Shown here: positions 54,842-63,056 of the stretch, piece by piece
Layout: the number at the start of each line of letters is the position of its first letter
Numbering within the stretch: position 1 is the first letter of the stretch
Virus record (IMG/VR): IMGVR_UViG_3300009103_000008
Coordinates: 1-64,000 of that record
DNA from: a virus
DNA length: 64,000 nt
Strand: one strand, 5' to 3'
The notes under the pieces: model-generated
The model's database searches: none
Told to the model about the DNA's origin: nothing
What the model saw: only the letters and a program-made list of their open reading frames with translations
Translations under genes and position numbers: made by a program

Positions 54842-56815
54842 TTAAACTGCTCCGTAGATTTCTTCAAACTCAACCCCTGACCTTGCAGCCACGAAGTTAA
54901 GAGTGATAAAGTTAATACTTCTAGCAGGTTTAACAAAGATAGAACAAACAAATTCGTTTCTATCAATAACACTATCCGTGTTGTTTGTTTCGTCACATAA
55001 TACTGTGAAATCTACTAGGCCTCTTCTGTTCTTAACATCTCTTAAGAAAGGTTCTACAGCAGCTCTAAACTGTGCTCTTGTGAATGCATCATTGAATTCA
55101 AAGAGTTGTGATTTAGCAGCTGTTGCTATTGCCTTCTCTAAAACGATGAACAGCCTTCTAACATTTATTCTGTCAAATGCTGAAGGACTTGTTAATGCAG
55201 TCTTATCTCCGAAGAGAACTGTTCCTTGGCCGGGAAATGTGCATATAGGATTGATTCTTGCACTGTATAAATCATCTCTAGATGATTGTGATGGGTTAAA
55301 TGCAAGTTTAGTTATTCCTAGATACTGACCTCTAGAGAATCCCGCTGGTGAATACCAAGGGTCTCGTAATAGGTCTGCTCTGGCCATGATACCTGCTGTA
55401 TGTCCGTTGCCAGGCACCCAAACATATCTGTCATTGTATCTGTCATACTGGTATACCCAGCCTGAATCTAGAACTGCATAAGAACTTGAAGTTACACTTG
55501 AAAAATCAGTTGTAACATTTGAACTTTGAGTTGATTCAGAAGTGACATTAACGACTGATGCTTTTCTAGGTGAAGCAATTACCATACAGTCTTTTCGGTT
55601 TTCTGCAATCTGAATTAATTGATTGACGATAGTGTTGTGGTCTGCTACTATGTCTCCGTTAGAGGTTCTAGTTGAACCTGTTACTAAGAAACTAACATCT
55701 ACTGTTTCGGAATCTCCGAAATTATCTACATATCCAGCATATTTTACTGCTGGTGTAGGTAATGTTCCGTCAGCTCCGTTTGCCAATGATGAGGATATTG
55801 GTGCTGAAGGTCTGCCGAATGCAGTGCTTCCTGAAGCTGCGTGAGTTGTCACACTGTTATTTGCAGCGTGAGTTGATGTTGAGTGACCAGTCCACCAAAT
55901 CCATTTGGATTGATTATTGATTACAGTTTTGTAGTAGTTTGAAGCACCTTCTGAATTTTTTGCATCAGAAGCACAAGAAACAAATCCGTAAGATTCTAAA
56001 ATCTCGTTTTGTTTTCCTGAAATTACTCCGTCTTCGTCTACTACGACTACATGAATCTCGTCTGCACTACCTGATACTGCTGTTGCAGATGCAGATGTGC
56101 CGGGTGCTTTATCAAATTTGTTATAAAACTCCCAATATCTGTGAACTTGTGTTGCGTTAGCTACTGCGGTAACTAACCCAGTTCCAGCTGGTTGGTTAAG
56201 GGCTTCTACGGTTATTGTTCCTGTTGCTTTTGCTGTCACTCTATATTCTTGAGTGTCAGTCCCAAACCTAACTATATCTCTAATTTGGAAACCTGTTTCA
56301 GCAGTTACACTGATAACAGTTTGTCCTATAGCTTCTGCTTCGTCAGTAGTAGTCACATTGTCATTGTAATATGCATCACTTGATGCACAAACACTAACCT
56401 TTAATGAATTACCGATTGCGCCGGGATATTTTGCAGTCCATGCCCCAACCGTTCCAGCAGCACCACCGTCTTCATGAGACGATTGATACCCTGAAAGGTT
56501 TTTAATACTTGCATCGGTGTCTCCACCTATGTTTGCATTGTAAGCTGTTGAACTGGCAACACGAACAACTCTTAATGATGAACCATATCGTAAGAAAGCC
56601 TCTGCAGAATAGAAATCCTCTGCACCAGCGTCTGTGTCTGCTGGTGTAAAGAAGGTATCTACTAAACCTACGCTATCTGAAACTGATACTACTTCATCAA
56701 CAGGGCCCCATCTAAATGAACCCGCGAATCCTCCAGTTGTGGAAGATACTGCAGGCACAACATTTGTCAAGTCTACTTCTTTGACCTGAACGCCTGGTGA
56801 TACTTGAAATGCCAT
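54842..56815 (-). CDS. 18: Contractile tail sheath gp18
   Basis: A 657-residue sheath: N-terminus MAFQVSPGVQVKEVDLTNVV, GGFAGSFRWGPVDEVV, and the C-terminal 'AFTRAQFRAAVEPFLRDVKN' and RRGLVDF...FVKPARSINFITLNFVAARSGVEFEE-type arms. The protease-resistant middle is Ser/Thr/Ala-rich. Size is equal to T4 gp18 (659 aa). Late promoter and AGGAG site upstream. Confidence 0.96.
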   Translation of the reverse strand: MAFQVSPGVQVKEVDLTNVVPAVSSTTGGFAGSFRWGPVDEVVSVSDSVGLVDTFFTPADTDAGAEDFYSAEAFLRYGSSLRVVRVASSTAYNANIGGDTDASIKNLSGYQSSHEDGGAAGTVGAWTAKYPGAIGNSLKVSVCASSDAYYNDNVTTTDEAEAIGQTVISVTAETGFQIRDIVRFGTDTQEYRVTAKATGTITVEALNQPAGTGLVTAVANATQVHRYWEFYNKFDKAPGTSASATAVSGSADEIHVVVVDEDGVISGKQNEILESYGFVSCASDAKNSEGASNYYKTVINNQSKWIWWTGHSTSTHAANNSVTTHAASGSTAFGRPSAPISSSLANGADGTLPTPAVKYAGYVDNFGDSETVDVSFLVTGSTRTSNGDIVADHNTIVNQLIQIAENRKDCMVIASPRKASVVNVTSESTQSSNVTTDFSSVTSSSYAVLDSGWVYQYDRYNDRYVWVPGNGHTAGIMARADLLRDPWYSPAGFSRGQYLGITKLAFNPSQSSRDDLYSARINPICTFPGQGTVLFGDKTALTSPSAFDRINVRRLFIVLEKAIATAAKSQLFEFNDAFTRAQFRAAVEPFLRDVKNRRGLVDFTVLCDETNNTDSVIDRNEFVCSIFVKPARSINFITLNFVAARSGVEFEEIYGAV

Positions 56816-56853
56816 ACTTTTCTCCTGTTAATGTAAAAAGTTGTTTACTGTTT

Positions 56854-56861
56854 TATTTATA
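56854..56861 (-). promoter_or_regulatory. Late promoter TATAAATA for gp18
   Basis: Exact TATAAATA followed by a leader ending AACAGGAGAAA before the ATG at 56815; a near-copy of the gp22 leader. Confidence 0.8.
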
Positions 56862-56881
56862 ACTTTCTTAACTCTAATGAA

Positions 56882-58486
56882 CTACCAATTTATTTCGTTT
56901 TCCATATCTTTGTTAAACCAACGGTCTCCTTCATCATCAACGAAGGTAGTCTCTTCGGGTCTTTCTTCTCCGAAAACACCAGCTGGTAAGACATCATCTT
57001 CTATCAACTTCTGTTGTTCGGCATACAATAAGTCTTTGACTTGTGTATCCGTAAGGTGATAAAAGTATTCAGTAGTAATAAACCAACTGAATAATACGAG
57101 ATTCATAACCATATCATCATGGTATCCTCTGTCAGCTTCAAAGGAATTTCCTTTTGTGACAAAGGTCATAAGTTCTGTTATAGTAGCACGGTCTACAACT
57201 GTTAGTCGGGTTTCTTCTAATAATTCTTTAAGAGTAGAACAACCGACTCGTTTAATTTTTCTGTTTACTGTGACCCCAATATCTTCTGCTTTTAATAAAC
57301 CTTGAGTAAAAACATTGGGATATTCTATATCATAGTGCAACTGATTTGCTACCATTGCACCTTCTGCGTTGTTTTCTATAATAACTAACGCCTCATTATA
57401 TGTCCTTACATACTTATTTATAATATCAGGAAACAGCATGGGACTTATCATACTATCCCTGTATGTTGCAACCTGTTCAAAAGGTTTCGTAGATACATCA
57501 ATTACGGTAAAGGTGGAGTGATCCATACCTCTTCCTTTTGCAACATCTACTGTGCAGATGTATTCATGACCTTCCTTTGGTCTTTTATATATGTTGACCC
57601 CGTCTCTATGCCATTCAGGTTCCCATGCTTTCATACCTAACAAGGTATCTGCATTAATAAGTGTATTTCCTGTTCCTAAGAAACTATTACCATACTCTTG
57701 TTCGAACTGAGCCTCCGAGGTATTTGCAATGGTCATTGCTTTCCATTCTTCATCTCGGTCTGGCACATCAAACCAGTTTATAATAAAATGTCTATATTCT
57801 GATTGTTCATGTACTGCAGATTCATATATTTTATGAAACATATTACCCACACCATTTGCAGTTGAGGTTATAATCACCTTTGAATCTTTACCTGATGTGA
57901 TAACGGGATATGTTGCAGTATAGAATGTATCTGCATCTTCTACGAAAGCGAACTCATCTAGATACAACATATTGATTGACATACCACGAATTGAACTTGA
58001 ACTCGTTGCAGCTGCAACTACTTTAGAATCATTTGAAAATTCTATTGAACCCTTGTTAAGAATCTTAACGCCGGGCTGTAAGAAAAATGGAACAGACTCT
58101 AACATGGTCACGATTCTCGCAATCATTTCCCTCGCAATAGCACCTTTGTTTGCAAGAACAGCAACAGTTACTTCGGGGTGAAATAAGAGATACCACAATA
58201 AGAATGCACAAGAAGTGATTGATTTGCCTGATTGTCTTGCAGCCAATACTACACTAAATCGATTATCATTATAATGGTCTATTAAGTCTTCTTGATATCC
58301 ACGAAGTGCAAAAGGAACCATACCTTCGTCTAGGGATATAATCTGTGTATATGATTCAATGAAATGTTTAGGGTCTTTAGAACACTTCATATATTCTTCC
58401 AACTGTTCTTTGGTATACTGCTCTTCAACACCAGCTCGTTTAATGAGTGTGTTTCCGAGGTATCCTTCGTTAGTTGGTTTAACCAT
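56882..58486 (-). CDS. 17: Terminase large subunit gp17
   Basis: A 534-residue packaging motor. ATPase: Walker A AARQSGKS (82-89), Walker B MLYLDEFAFV (~170-180) and coupling TSTANG. Nuclease: CTVDVAKGRGMDHS, VIIENNAEG and the late Asp in RGYHDDMVM. It cuts and pumps concatemeric DNA. The C-terminal tail is acidic. It overlaps the gene upstream by 8 bases (ATGGTTAA). Confidence 0.96.
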   Translation of the reverse strand: MVKPTNEGYLGNTLIKRAGVEEQYTKEQLEEYMKCSKDPKHFIESYTQIISLDEGMVPFALRGYQEDLIDHYNDNRFSVVLAARQSGKSITSCAFLLWYLLFHPEVTVAVLANKGAIAREMIARIVTMLESVPFFLQPGVKILNKGSIEFSNDSKVVAAATSSSSIRGMSINMLYLDEFAFVEDADTFYTATYPVITSGKDSKVIITSTANGVGNMFHKIYESAVHEQSEYRHFIINWFDVPDRDEEWKAMTIANTSEAQFEQEYGNSFLGTGNTLINADTLLGMKAWEPEWHRDGVNIYKRPKEGHEYICTVDVAKGRGMDHSTFTVIDVSTKPFEQVATYRDSMISPMLFPDIINKYVRTYNEALVIIENNAEGAMVANQLHYDIEYPNVFTQGLLKAEDIGVTVNRKIKRVGCSTLKELLEETRLTVVDRATITELMTFVTKGNSFEADRGYHDDMVMNLVLFSWFITTEYFYHLTDTQVKDLLYAEQQKLIEDDVLPAGVFGEERPEETTFVDDEGDRWFNKDMENEINW

Positions 58487-58931
58487 TTATTCGTTCCATT
58501 TCTTTAAATGCTCTTTGGTGCTTTTGATAGAATTCGCTCATAAAATCGTTACCCTTTATCTGTAGTTTATCACCATACAAATATAAATTAGCTTTGGGCA
58601 ACTCTCCTTGGTTATAATCTCCCCACCTTATATCCCAATTAGGATATAAACCTCTAGTATATACTACTGGCCAGAATTCCTTTTCCACTCCTATAATCTT
58701 TTTTGCACCATATATGTCTGCAATGTGTCCTAATAAACCAATCCCACTTCCTAAAATACATACAATTTTATCTTTAAAATCAAACTCTCTTTCAAGTTTT
58801 GAAATATTTACGGTCTTGTTCCAGTAGTTTGTATACTTTCTTGTCATAAATCCAAGAGACATTACCCACAATGGGTGGTCTTCTGTTACTGGTGGTATCT
58901 TAGTTTGGTAGTCTTTAGCTATCCTGAACAT
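58479..58931 (-). CDS. Rossmann-type (methyltransferase-like) protein between gp16 and gp17, 150 aa
   Basis: VCILGSGIGLLGHIADIYGA (58-77) and IIGVEKE (79-85) look like motif I and the acidic end of strand 2 of a SAM-dependent methyltransferase; the C-terminal half is short, so an active enzyme is uncertain. It overlaps both gp16 (17 bases) and gp17 (8 bases), which is unusual because these two genes are adjacent in T4. Confidence 0.6.
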   Translation of the reverse strand: MFRIAKDYQTKIPPVTEDHPLWVMSLGFMTRKYTNYWNKTVNISKLEREFDFKDKIVCILGSGIGLLGHIADIYGAKKIIGVEKEFWPVVYTRGLYPNWDIRWGDYNQGELPKANLYLYGDKLQIKGNDFMSEFYQKHQRAFKEMERING

Positions 58932-59328
58932 CTTTTTTAGACTCTTTCTTTAAGAACTTCTGCAACTCATGAGTTGACCCCACATATAAGTGATTGTGCT
59001 GTGTTCTTACAGAATCATTCTCCTTTTCTAAATCCTTTAATTTCTTTTGTATGTCTATTAACTTTTCAGCAGTTTCAGATACAGTTTTAATTAACTGGCC
59101 GGCAACCTCATATGCACGAGGGTGTTCCGTTTCTTTGGAGAGTTCTAGTATGCCGTCTATGGCGTCTTGGCCCCGTTCTACAAGGTCGTAGAGGTTCTCA
59201 CGGGCATACCTGTAGTCTGTTTCAATGTTCTTTTCTCTATCAGGAACCTTGACTAACTTGGTTTCTTGTTTGATATTAGAACTAATATCTAGAAGATCAT
59301 CTAATTTTTCGTCTATTTCTTTTGCCAT
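58915..59328 (-). CDS. 16: Terminase small subunit gp16
   Basis: 137 residues, helical: 'DYRYARENLYDLVERGQDAI' followed by DGILELSKETEHPRAYEV and a coiled coil match gp16. It recognises packaging sites and stimulates gp17. T4 gp16 is 164 aa. It begins 2 bases after the gp15 gene. Confidence 0.9.
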   Translation of the reverse strand: MAKEIDEKLDDLLDISSNIKQETKLVKVPDREKNIETDYRYARENLYDLVERGQDAIDGILELSKETEHPRAYEVAGQLIKTVSETAEKLIDIQKKLKDLEKENDSVRTQHNHLYVGSTHELQKFLKKESKKDVQDS

Positions 59329-59330
59329 AA

Positions 59331-60374
59331 TTAACTATCACCAGCCGTATCCTCAGCATATGTAGAGGTCGTGCCTTCATCATAAAAAGTCACCGTTTCA
59401 GCAACCACAAATGTATCGGTTGGGTCAACTGAACCAACAAACTTCAATGTAGTGCCTGCATCAATAGTAATTGCACTACTCAATACCATATTAGTTCCAT
59501 TTTCAGCTCTAGAAACAATGGTTGGGTTAGTTGCTAAGTTTGTTCCAAACACTTCATCACCTACACTTATCTTACTATTTATTGCCGTAGCAAAGGTCAC
59601 TGTCGTGGAATTGGATACTGCATTTGCAGTCTCACCAAAAGCTGGTTCATAATGTTTAACTTCTTTAACCAACCCTGAACCTTGAATTTCACTTGTAGTA
59701 AATCCAGTCTGAACTTGGTCATTAATATATGTTCTTTCAATAACATTTTTAATAACTTCTCCAGTATAAACTGGGCCGAAGAAGTATAACTTCATAGTAA
59801 ACTCTAGGGTATATTCTATAACCCTTCTTTCTTCGAATGCACCTTCATACATATCTTCCATTGTTACAGAATTTAATATGACTGGAACATCTCTCACTTC
59901 GTCCATGCTGTCTACCATTTTCATTGCAACGGTATACTCGGGTTGGAAATATGGAAGTATTTGTTCTACTACCTGAATTGCATCAATAACATTCTTTGCA
60001 AGAACAGAAAGGGAAAAAGATAAATTATAAGGTGCTGGTTGATATTGGAAACCTCTCTTTCCACCAGTTTCTAATAGTCTTTTTTCAGCTCTTATTAATT
60101 TGTTTTGTTGTCTTGTTGAGTCGTATTCTAATCCTGTAAGTTCAAATGCAATCCGAGGTAATGAGATAGAAGTCACACTTCCGTCTCTTGCTTTTGCATC
60201 GTCTTGTAGTCTTAATAAAAACTTTTGCTTTGGGCCATAGGATATCGGGACAATTTGCTGTGTTAATACAGTTCCGTCTGATTGTGTTTTCTTAATGTAG
60301 ATATTATTAAATAGAGTTCCAAAGATTGATATGGCTCTTTTAATAGTCTCGTTGTAAAAATATGTTCCGAACAT
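59331..60374 (-). CDS. 15: Tail completion/sheath stabiliser gp15
   Basis: 347 residues. MFGTYFYNETIKRAISIFG and 'VEQILPYFQPEYTVAMKMVD' match T4 gp15 (272 aa), which caps the tail and joins it to the neck. An extra C-terminal ~90 residues, Thr/Ala/Val-rich beta text ('SNSTTVTFATAINSKISVGD'), is absent from T4 gp15 and looks like an added Ig-like or adhesion module. Confidence 0.92.
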   Translation of the reverse strand: MFGTYFYNETIKRAISIFGTLFNNIYIKKTQSDGTVLTQQIVPISYGPKQKFLLRLQDDAKARDGSVTSISLPRIAFELTGLEYDSTRQQNKLIRAEKRLLETGGKRGFQYQPAPYNLSFSLSVLAKNVIDAIQVVEQILPYFQPEYTVAMKMVDSMDEVRDVPVILNSVTMEDMYEGAFEERRVIEYTLEFTMKLYFFGPVYTGEVIKNVIERTYINDQVQTGFTTSEIQGSGLVKEVKHYEPAFGETANAVSNSTTVTFATAINSKISVGDEVFGTNLATNPTIVSRAENGTNMVLSSAITIDAGTTLKFVGSVDPTDTFVVAETVTFYDEGTTSTYAEDTAGDS

Positions 60375-61234
60375 TATGGTTCACCAAATGGATTTACTTC
60401 ACTAAAGTCTAGATATGAACTATCCTTATCTTCAAATTCTTTATTCTGTGCAGAAGATAAATTGTGGAATGTTTGAGTATCTACTATCGCCCCAATCACT
60501 CTTGCAGTTGAAGAGCTCTTACCCGTGAGTGTATCTCCAACTTGTAGTGTCTTGGTGTTATCCTTAATTGTAAGTTTATTTGATTGTGGTTGCCACAAGA
60601 CTACCTCACCAACTGTATATGTGACTGAATCAATAACCGTAGTTAATTCCTCTCCATGTGTAAAGTTTCCAGCACCAGTATTCATAGTCATTTCGATTGT
60701 GTAAGCTTGGTCTGCTTCTACCAAGTCTGCAGAAGTTCCAGTATCGAAATCTTCTCCACTGTATTCGAACAATGAACATCTCAACTTGAATACAAACATT
60801 TTTCCTAACTGGAAGAATGGGTCTTGGTCTTCTACAAATCTAATTTCAAATAATGACCCTGTTAATGGGAAGTATATAAGGTCTCCTTCATTGGGTCTTA
60901 ATGCAACTGCAAGATTTGAGTCTAGGGAAATAAATCTTTCCCAAGTTCTTAATGATATTATGAATGTTGCTTCTTCTTGAATTTGAACACCGAATTTCGA
61001 GACTAGGTCTCCTTCTCCTTCGAACCCCTCCGTATTCTCCAAATACATATCAACACTGTATGAGTCTCCAAATCTAGCTTGGACATCTTCGGTAAATATA
61101 GTGTCTTCTTCTACTATCGTGCGAGGGAGATATAGAACATCATGACCATAGAATCGTAATGATTCAACGGTTAAGTCTTCATAGAGATGCTGTTCTGATT
61201 TTACAGCATGGTTAAAGTAAACATTCGTAGGCAT
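60374..61234 (-). CDS. 14: Neck protein gp14
   Basis: 286 residues: 'YGHDVLYLPRTIVEEDTIFT' and FGVQIQEEATFIIS are conserved gp14 text. It forms the neck with gp13 after DNA packaging. A beta-rich insertion at ~190-250 ('GEVVLWQPQSNKLTIKDNTK') seems added relative to T4 (256 aa). It starts in a 1-base overlap with gp15. Confidence 0.92.
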   Translation of the reverse strand: MPTNVYFNHAVKSEQHLYEDLTVESLRFYGHDVLYLPRTIVEEDTIFTEDVQARFGDSYSVDMYLENTEGFEGEGDLVSKFGVQIQEEATFIISLRTWERFISLDSNLAVALRPNEGDLIYFPLTGSLFEIRFVEDQDPFFQLGKMFVFKLRCSLFEYSGEDFDTGTSADLVEADQAYTIEMTMNTGAGNFTHGEELTTVIDSVTYTVGEVVLWQPQSNKLTIKDNTKTLQVGDTLTGKSSSTARVIGAIVDTQTFHNLSSAQNKEFEDKDSSYLDFSEVNPFGEP

Positions 61235-61238
61235 TTAA

Positions 61239-62054
61239 TTACCCCATTAAGTCCATGACAGGAAGTTCGTAGTTAAGTCGCGACTCCTCTTCTAATCTTG
61301 TTATCTCCTCTTGTGCCTGTGATTTCATTTCTGTCGAATCCATAGTCACTCCGCCTGGCAATGCAACTCCTTGAAACTTCGAGAGATTCTCTGCCCATTG
61401 GTATTTGACTAATGCAGTTGAATATCTTTTCAACCACATATCATCATAGATATCTGTCATGTCTGTAGGGTCAATCTTTCTAAAGCATTCTATAATAAGA
61501 TACTCGCCTGCTACAAAACTGTCCATATCACCGTCAATGTATAGTCTATTCATATGTTGCTTATATCTAACAGGCATTTGACCTACTAAAATACTATCCA
61601 TCATACTAATGTGTTGTTGCACTTGTTCGTAATATAAAATATTGGTTGCAGTTAAGTCATATAAATCATTTAACCTCATTTGATATCTAAGGTCAAACAT
61701 GTTAAGATTGTGTTTATCGTTGAAAGGGAATATCTTATTTACACCCAAAACAAATTCGGGAAGAACAATATAGTTCTTTTGTTGTTTAACTACTTGATTA
61801 GCATAGTCATGAGTCCCAGCTACATTCTCTACGAATGACTCGTCTGTCTTCATGGTGGCGAGATTGTCTGCGGTAAGTTGGTGTTTTAGATAACATCTTA
61901 TTGAACCGTCATAATGATACTCTTGGAAGTATTGTAATGCTTCGTCCAGTCTATCATCAAACTGCTCATCGTCCACATTAATATCAAGGACGGGCGCACC
62001 CAATTTCCTTTTTACATATTCTTTTAGTGTTGCTTTACTGTTCGGTTTTGCCAT
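61239..62054 (-). CDS. 13: Neck protein gp13
   Basis: 271 residues: KEYVKRKLGAPVLDINVDDE and 'DDRLDEALQYFQEYHYDGSI' open the family, with WLKRYSTALVKYQWAENLSK near 205-225. It joins head and tail with gp14. T4 gp13 is 309 aa. A late promoter with a hairpin leader stands upstream. Confidence 0.9.
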   Translation of the reverse strand: MAKPNSKATLKEYVKRKLGAPVLDINVDDEQFDDRLDEALQYFQEYHYDGSIRCYLKHQLTADNLATMKTDESFVENVAGTHDYANQVVKQQKNYIVLPEFVLGVNKIFPFNDKHNLNMFDLRYQMRLNDLYDLTATNILYYEQVQQHISMMDSILVGQMPVRYKQHMNRLYIDGDMDSFVAGEYLIIECFRKIDPTDMTDIYDDMWLKRYSTALVKYQWAENLSKFQGVALPGGVTMDSTEMKSQAQEEITRLEEESRLNYELPVMDLMG

Positions 62055-62089
62055 AATAGTAGTATCCCTTTCGTATACTACTATTTATA
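62055..62089 (-). promoter_or_regulatory. Late promoter TATAAATA plus leader hairpin for gp13
   Basis: TATAAATA at 62089-62082, then an inverted repeat TAGTAGTAT (62083-62075)/ATACTACTA (62065-62057) around the loop ACGAAAGGG-type sequence, then ATTATG. The AAAGGG ribosome-site candidate sits in the loop, so it would be displayed rather than hidden. Confidence 0.6.
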
Positions 62090-62095
62090 CCTTTT

Positions 62096-62356
62096 CTACT
62101 CTTGGAAAAAAGTTTTATGCTGTAGACGGTCAAGTTTCTCGTCAATCTTCTGAATTGAAGATAAAACTCTCTCAAAATCAGCCTCAATTTGTTCTCTTGT
62201 TGCGTAGTCTCTTGCTATCTCTTCACGAGTTTTATTGACAAGAATGTCTAATCTTTTTTGTTCTGATAATACATTACGAATCAAAAACCCAAGAGGGAGA
62301 ATGATTATAGTCATTATAAGATTCCATAAGATGTATGGTGATATCGTGATTTCCAT
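62096..62356 (-). CDS. Membrane-anchored coiled-coil protein, 86 aa
   Basis: The start at 62356 (MEITISPYILWNLIMTIIIL) is preferred because it lies five bases after CATAAATA. A membrane helix (9-28) is followed by a coiled coil 'KTREEIARDYATREQIEADF' and VLSSIQKIDEKLDRLQ. Could be an inner spanin or a holin-like protein; nothing decides it. Confidence 0.6.
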   Translation of the reverse strand: MEITISPYILWNLIMTIIILPLGFLIRNVLSEQKRLDILVNKTREEIARDYATREQIEADFERVLSSIQKIDEKLDRLQHKTFFQE

Positions 62357-62361
62357 ATGGT

Positions 62362-62369
62362 TATTTATG
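62362..62369 (-). promoter_or_regulatory. Late promoter, leaderless type (CATAAATA-N5-ATG)
   Basis: CATAAATA, ACCAT, then the ATG at 62356. Confidence 0.6.
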
Positions 62370-62373
62370 GAAT

Positions 62374-63054
62374 TCACTTCGTCAGTTCGCCGTCTTCTCC
62401 TATTTCAAACCTGTCCCAAGCTGTATCAATTTCTAAAGGTTCTGACCTTCCTCCAGTCAAATATCGGGTATCTGTATTAAATGCAACACTATATCTATCC
62501 TTATTGGTTGGATTAGGTTCTACCATATGCATCATAGCACTAGGGAACATAAGAAGGGTTCCTGATATTGGTCGAACTTCATGTGATTCACGCTGTCTCA
62601 TGTTATGTGGGAAGTCTGAAACAACTTTTGGGTCTGTATTAATTGCAACAAAATTTCCTTCGTCACCTTCAGCATGAATATATAATGCACCACTATACCA
62701 ACAACCGTTATGCAAATGTGGTTTATTCCACGCAAGGTGGTCATTAATATTAGCCCAAACATTACCAATAGTTACCTGAACTTTACTTAAATCAATACCA
62801 TGAAATCGAACAATATCTTGGTTCAATTTATCTTTCATGACTCTCAACATTTTATTCCATATTGGTCTCCGCTCAACCCCGTCATTAGATTGCCAGCCCG
62901 TATATGCGTTAGATATTCTCCGTCCTACGGGGTCTTTGGCTCTCATGCTATCCATATCTGCTTTCAGTTGTTGCAGATATGTCTCCGTCACTAAACCTTC
63001 TTCAAGTAAGTTATACTCAAACAAAAAGGTAGGAAATAATAATCTAACTGCCAT
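62374..63054 (-). CDS. 2OG-Fe(II) oxygenase, TIGR02466-like, 226 aa
   Basis: 'VQVTIGNVWANINDHLAWNK' and PHLHNGCWYSGALYIH, with the distal region MMHMVEPNPTNKDRYSVAFN, match the phage 2OG-Fe(II) family TIGR02466 (H-x-H/D variant, distal His, Arg). The start at 63054 (MAVRLLFPTFLF) is 2 bases after the upstream TGA. Substrate unknown. Confidence 0.82.
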   Translation of the reverse strand: MAVRLLFPTFLFEYNLLEEGLVTETYLQQLKADMDSMRAKDPVGRRISNAYTGWQSNDGVERRPIWNKMLRVMKDKLNQDIVRFHGIDLSKVQVTIGNVWANINDHLAWNKPHLHNGCWYSGALYIHAEGDEGNFVAINTDPKVVSDFPHNMRQRESHEVRPISGTLLMFPSAMMHMVEPNPTNKDRYSVAFNTDTRYLTGGRSEPLEIDTAWDRFEIGEDGELTK

Positions 63055-63056
63055 AA

